Shown here: piece after piece, positions 14,083-17,375 of the stretch
How positions within the stretch are numbered: the first letter of the stretch is position 1
Layout of the letters: each line of letters begins with the position of its first letter
Source of the DNA: JAHFPN01 sp036559465
GTDB lineage: Bacteria > Pseudomonadota > Alphaproteobacteria > Rhizobiales > Xanthobacteraceae
Assembly (NCBI GenBank): GCA_036559465.1
Contig: DATBTC010000030.1
Span: 1 to 17,375, forward strand
Reading direction: 5' to 3'
Length of the DNA stretch: 17,375 nt
Position numbers and translations under genes: made by a program
The notes under the pieces: generated by a model
Databases searched by the model: none
What the model was told of the DNA's origin: nothing
What the model saw: only the letters and a program-made list of their open reading frames with translations

Positions 14083-14906
14083 GTCCCTGACCTAGCGTCC
14101 TTCGGGAGCGAATGCGAGCCGGATTGCTCAGCTGGATGTCGAACGTCGCTCGCTTGCGCCCGTACCGCCAGGAGCTGGCGCGCCAAATCCGTTTGGCTTG
14201 AATCGTCGCGCCGCAGGGCGACAAAGATGGAGTCCGGCTGAAACTGGTCGAGCACGCCGATGTAGCCCTTCTTGCGGCTGAGACAAATCAGCGGCAGACC
14301 CGCTTTCGCCGCCGCTAAAGCGAGGCTGAGATCGACCATGTTGACCCACGGCCAGTTGCGCACGTCGAACTGCAGCGCTTTCGACGAGAACATGATCGCT
14401 CCCGTGCCGAGAACATCGACTTCGCATTTCGCGAGCACGGCATGTCCATAGTGAATTACTTTGCGGTTTTGATTGTAACGAAGCAACGGCCTTTCCAGGA
14501 TCGAGCCGTGATAGCCGACGATCGCGCGGCCGCCTTCGCGCTCGAGTCCGTCCTGAAGCTGGGCGACGAAATCCGGAGGATAAAGGAAGTCATCGTCTAC
14601 GCTTGCGTAGAGAAACGAGCCTGTCTCTCTGCCTAACCCAAGGAACTTGCCGTTGGCCTGCAGTCCAGGCTCGTCGCGGGACAGGATCGGGATCGCGCGT
14701 GGGTCGGCGCGAACGAATTCCGGAACTTCGGTGTGGCCGTCGAGGTAGATGTAAAGCCGGTCCACTTGCCCGACGATGCTTTCGAAAGCCGCGCGGAACG
14801 TATGCGCGCGGGCAGGCATTGTGGCCATGCCCGCGATTACGCGTTCGCCGGTGTGTCGACGGCGTCTGCTGACGCCGGCAAAGAGACGCCGCAACCGTTT
14901 AAGCAT
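14079..14906 (-). CDS. GT-A-type glycosyltransferase, family unassigned
   Basis: The protein is 275 residues. A basic N-terminus (KRLRRLF, SRRRR) is followed by RVIAGMATMPARAHTFRAAFESIVGQVDRLYIYLDGHTEVPEFV, typical of nucleotide-sugar binding, and then FLYASVDDDFLYPPDF with an Asp triad at residues 104-106 that would hold the metal. DVLGTGAIMF and a later VNMVDLSLALAAAKAGLPLICL look like the acceptor half, with an acidic residue (Asp192). The C-terminal ~35 residues are polar and probably disordered. It acts presumably at the cytoplasmic face; donor and acceptor are unknown. It follows the oxygenase-cupin gene by 48 bases and its TGA overlaps the uracil-DNA glycosylase start (ATGA), so the three genes are probably one transcript. 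Confidence 0.82.
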   Translation of the reverse strand: MLKRLRRLFAGVSRRRRHTGERVIAGMATMPARAHTFRAAFESIVGQVDRLYIYLDGHTEVPEFVRADPRAIPILSRDEPGLQANGKFLGLGRETGSFLYASVDDDFLYPPDFVAQLQDGLEREGGRAIVGYHGSILERPLLRYNQNRKVIHYGHAVLAKCEVDVLGTGAIMFSSKALQFDVRNWPWVNMVDLSLALAAAKAGLPLICLSRKKGYIGVLDQFQPDSIFVALRRDDSSQTDLARQLLAVRAQASDVRHPAEQSGSHSLPKDARSGT

Positions 14907-14954
14907 CGATGCCTGTCATGTTTCGAGCAGGTTTCCGATCCGCTTGAGCAGGCG

Positions 14955-16661
14955 TCAGCCCCGCAGCCGCGCGGCGAAATTCCTCATCGCCCTGCGCAGC
15001 TTGCGGGTCGAGATGAAGCGGCCCTTCTTTTCCGGCGCCGGTGGCGGTGTCACCGGCTTCGGCGCTATGGGCTCTAAGCCCGAACCGTGGAACTCGAATA
15101 CCAGGTAGCGCGCCGGCGTGCTCCCGACATTGTTCATGCCGTGCTGCGTGCCCGCGGAATAATAGATCAGGCCGTGCGGCTCGACGGTTTGCCCGAGCGT
15201 TTCGACTTTTCCCGAAAGCACCAGGATCGCCACGTCATACTTGTCGGAGTGCGGCTCGTAGCCCGCGCCCGGCGGCATGATCGTGAAATGCGCATGCAGC
15301 TTGCTGAGCTGTGCGGTGGCCTGCTGAAAGATCAATGAGTACTGCTTGGTTTTCAGATCTTCCGGCGCGGCGATCGCCCCATAGTGAAAAACGCTCGCGC
15401 CCAGTGGCTGCGCGACGCCCGTTGCGGCGGCCAGCCACTTGAACATCAGATAGGTGATCGGTGCAGCGCTCGCGTTGCGGATCGTATGATGCTGGTCGGT
15501 CGGGTAATAAGTGAACGAGCCGGGGCGCAACCGTTCGATGCGCGCGTTCGTGCCTTGCGGATCGTCGGCGAACACGATCTCCGCCTCGCCATCGAGCAGG
15601 ATCAGCACCTCTTCCTCGGGATGAATGTGCGGCGGATGCGGACTGTGTCCGGGACTCAGCACGGAGACGTGGCAGGCCATTTCCTGGAGCGCACCGGTGG
15701 GCCCGCGGAAGATCCGGTAGGGCCTCCATCCTTTCTTCGGGTCCTCCGGCAACGGCAGCGGAAGCGGATGGATCCATGTGGAGATCGCTGGTCTTTGCGC
15801 CGGCTCCGCCGGGGGTGGCACCAGCCGGTTGATGTCGGGGCGCCCCTTGCCCCGGACCACGATCGCCGGCGGCAGCATTTCGTGGAACCGGAACGGCCAT
15901 TCGAGCTGCTTGAAATCGGGCATGTGCACCGGTGCATCGGCGGCCGCGTACTGCAACAGGAGGGCGACGCGCTCGCCGGTCTGCCGCGTATTGTGCGAGC
16001 TGTGCCAGATCCGGCCGTCGAACAGTAGCGCTTCGCCGTCCTGTACGTCCGGCTGCACGAGCGCTGCATCCGCATCGTATTCGCGCGCCCACTCGAGCAC
16101 CGCTTCCGACGACACTGCGCCGCGGCGCACGCCATGCTCGTGCGCTACCTGCTGGATCGACTTGCCGAAAGCTTGCGACCGGCTGGCGAACAGAAGACCG
16201 GACTCGCGCGAAGTATTCTCGATGCCGATCCAGATCGAAGCGAAACCGGCTCTTGCCGCCGATTCGATGTCGGTGTGCCAGAGATGAACTCGGCCCGGCT
16301 TCCGGTTGATGGCGTTCGCCCCCCATAGGATGACGTTCTCGCCAAGCACTTGCGTGAGCAGCGAAAGAATAGCGGGATGCGTGGCAAGGTGATGGAAGAA
16401 CGGGTCGGTCACCGCCCGCCCTTTGTCCCAAACCGCCGGCTCCGGATGCTGGGCAAAGCGCAGGTGCGCGGCGATCTCTCGGCATTCTTCGTTGCTGAAG
16501 ATGCGGACCGGCGCAATGAAACCGTCGCGCGCGAACCGGCGCGTAGACTGCTCCGCGGCCGCTTCCGGCCTGATACCGGCGCCGACGGTTTGCATGGAGA
16601 TCGTCAAATTCATCGGGCCGAACATGGCATAGCGGTATCGAGGGCGGAAGAGGTGGCGCAT
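14955..16661 (-). CDS. phytanoyl-CoA-dioxygenase-like domain fused to two cupin domains
   Basis: The protein is 568 residues in three parts. Residues ~35-245 look like a PhyH iron/2-oxoglutarate dioxygenase: VHLWHTDIES gives His129-x-Asp131, IWHSSHN gives His220, and GERVALLLQY gives the 2-oxoglutarate-binding Arg231. Residues ~315-410 are a cupin with an apparently full metal set (His345, His347, Glu351 and His391/392). Residues ~440-525 are a second cupin with a partly changed set (His471, Asp473, His507). A Pro-rich linker and a basic C-terminal tail follow. Hydroxylation of an unknown substrate is the likely reaction; the cupins may be catalytic or may bind the substrate. Start is uncertain: Met1, Met13 (16625), Met17 (16613) and Met23 (16595) are all possible and none has a clear ribosome-binding site. 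Confidence 0.88.
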   Translation of the reverse strand: MRHLFRPRYRYAMFGPMNLTISMQTVGAGIRPEAAAEQSTRRFARDGFIAPVRIFSNEECREIAAHLRFAQHPEPAVWDKGRAVTDPFFHHLATHPAILSLLTQVLGENVILWGANAINRKPGRVHLWHTDIESAARAGFASIWIGIENTSRESGLLFASRSQAFGKSIQQVAHEHGVRRGAVSSEAVLEWAREYDADAALVQPDVQDGEALLFDGRIWHSSHNTRQTGERVALLLQYAAADAPVHMPDFKQLEWPFRFHEMLPPAIVVRGKGRPDINRLVPPPAEPAQRPAISTWIHPLPLPLPEDPKKGWRPYRIFRGPTGALQEMACHVSVLSPGHSPHPPHIHPEEEVLILLDGEAEIVFADDPQGTNARIERLRPGSFTYYPTDQHHTIRNASAAPITYLMFKWLAAATGVAQPLGASVFHYGAIAAPEDLKTKQYSLIFQQATAQLSKLHAHFTIMPPGAGYEPHSDKYDVAILVLSGKVETLGQTVEPHGLIYYSAGTQHGMNNVGSTPARYLVFEFHGSGLEPIAPKPVTPPPAPEKKGRFISTRKLRRAMRNFAARLRG

Positions 16662-16739
16662 GCCGGCACTTGCGGGCCGTGCTCACGCCAGCCACAATCG
16701 ATGCACATCGAATTGTAGTAGCGGCTGGAGTAGTGTGGC
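16662..16739. promoter_or_regulatory. 78-base divergent region with an imperfect palindrome
   Basis: Here the oxygenase-cupin operon and the ATP-grasp gene diverge, so both promoters must fit. CGAT-GCAC-ATCG (16699-16710) is a perfect core, and flanking bases extend it to CAAT-CGAT ... ATCG-AATTG with one inserted base. It could be an operator serving both directions. No reliable promoter boxes were identified. Confidence 0.4.
16727..16730 (+). promoter_or_regulatory. ribosome-binding site before a TTG start
   Basis: GGAG lies nine bases before TTG 16740. A stop codon in frame at 16731-16733 means the start cannot be further upstream, so this site and TTG are the best pair. Confidence 0.6.
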
Positions 16740-17375
16740 TTGACGATCAACCTCGTCCTCGTCGCTTGGCCGAACACGCCTGCCTATGTCGCAAATCTGA
16801 AGCGTGTCGCTGCGCGCGTACAGGAAATCGACAGAAACATTCGCGCGCGCCTGGTGCCGCACCGGACTGGTTTCCGCTGGAAGCTGTTGCCGCTTTATTT
16901 CCAGCCGACTTTGTCCCTGTCGATACAGCAGCCGCGCGCCAGAATGCTGCTGCCGGGGCGAACGATCACCGGCGTCTACACGGACAAGTGCAGGCAATCG
17001 ACACGGATGGATGCAGCCGGTATTCCGGTTCCGAAATGGACGGTTATTACGCCCGAGACGCGGCTCGATCCGGCGACGTGGGGACCGTACGTCGTGGAAA
17101 AGCCCGCCGCGGGAAAGTGGGGCGCATTCGTGCGAATCCGGAAGGCTGGCCGCGTCAGATACGCGCCGCCGGAGTCATTTCCTGCCGACCACTACGGCCG
17201 AAACGGACCGATGATCGCGCAGCGTTTTGTGTACACGGGCGAACGGCCGACAAGTTATCGCGTGGTTACGTTCTTCGGTGAGACGCTGCTTTGTTATCGG
17301 CAATGGTCGATGCACGGCTACCCGCTTAAGAGCCGTTGGGACTTCAAGTCGACGGGTGGAATACCGATCGTTTCC
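16740..17375 (+). CDS. ATP-grasp-type protein, 3' end cut by window edge
   Basis: From TTG 16740 the frame is open for 212 codons to the edge without a stop. Typical ATP-grasp pieces appear in order: TGVYTDKCRQSTRMDAAGIPVPKW (residues ~77-100), the nucleotide-binding strand YVVEKPAAGKWGAFVRI (~117-133, Lys121), PMIAQRFVYTGERPTSYRVV with Arg174, and FFGETLLCYRQW. The remaining catalytic acidic/Asn part lies beyond the window. Members of this fold join an acid to an amine or thiol using ATP, as in RimK-like and peptide-ligase enzymes; the substrate here is unknown. The N-terminal ~70 residues are basic and not recognised. The gene diverges from the oxygenase-cupin gene. Family call is from motif order; it is not certain that the enzyme is active. 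Confidence 0.78.
   Translation, partial: MTINLVLVAWPNTPAYVANLKRVAARVQEIDRNIRARLVPHRTGFRWKLLPLYFQPTLSLSIQQPRARMLLPGRTITGVYTDKCRQSTRMDAAGIPVPKWTVITPETRLDPATWGPYVVEKPAAGKWGAFVRIRKAGRVRYAPPESFPADHYGRNGPMIAQRFVYTGERPTSYRVVTFFGETLLCYRQWSMHGYPLKSRWDFKSTGGIPIVS

Noticed and set aside
15235..16695. 486-residue minus-strand frame
   Set aside because: Shifted frame over the PhyH-dicupin gene; Arg/Ala-rich with no motif, while the real frame has both metal sites.
1..17375. CRISPR array, tRNA, insertion sequence or prophage
   Set aside because: No regular spaced repeats, no cloverleaf-like segment and no transposase or integrase motif was seen on reading through the window.

Overview
The window is GC-rich DNA (about two-thirds G+C by eye) from a chromosome. 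The family assemblage, gene spacing and codon usage suggest an alphaproteobacterium of the Rhizobiales, of the Bradyrhizobium/Xanthobacteraceae type. That placement is inference from protein style, not from a marker gene. Coding density is very high, and no tRNA, rRNA, CRISPR array, insertion sequence or phage gene was seen.

Left part (1-7027). A radical SAM protein of the PA0069 type runs off the left edge on the minus strand. It diverges from a small family-2 glycosyltransferase. Next come a MarR-GNAT fusion regulator with a perfect palindrome 20 bases before its start, and moaB on the opposite strand, whose stop codon shares a CTAG with that of the MarR-GNAT gene. A short, extremely basic protein of unknown function and a membrane-anchored zinc metallopeptidase converge on a small hairpin. 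The metallopeptidase diverges from rnhB (ribonuclease HII), which is translationally coupled to a PMT/GT39-like membrane protein.

Middle part (7037-13292). An amidohydrolase of the Amidohydro_2 type closes the rnhB run. It converges on a cydAB operon for a bd-type quinol oxidase with the short Q-loop of the cyanide-insensitive (CIO) class. A 302-base divergent intergenic region follows. It holds a striking two-stem RNA-like structure in the leader of an AzgA-type (NCS2) purine permease. The permease ends at a strong terminator, and then a single-domain cupin and a short-chain dehydrogenase form a two-gene unit.

Right part (13282-17375). Three minus-strand genes form a probable operon: a phytanoyl-CoA-dioxygenase-like domain fused to two cupins, a GT-A-type glycosyltransferase, and a family-4-like uracil-DNA glycosylase that lacks most iron-sulphur cysteines. 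Divergent from it, a plus-strand ATP-grasp-type gene with a TTG start runs off the right edge. The oxygenase/glycosyltransferase/ATP-grasp set looks like the edge of a biosynthetic or surface-decoration locus that I do not recognise. It is the most interesting part of the window. The rest is mostly housekeeping and ordinary accessory metabolism.
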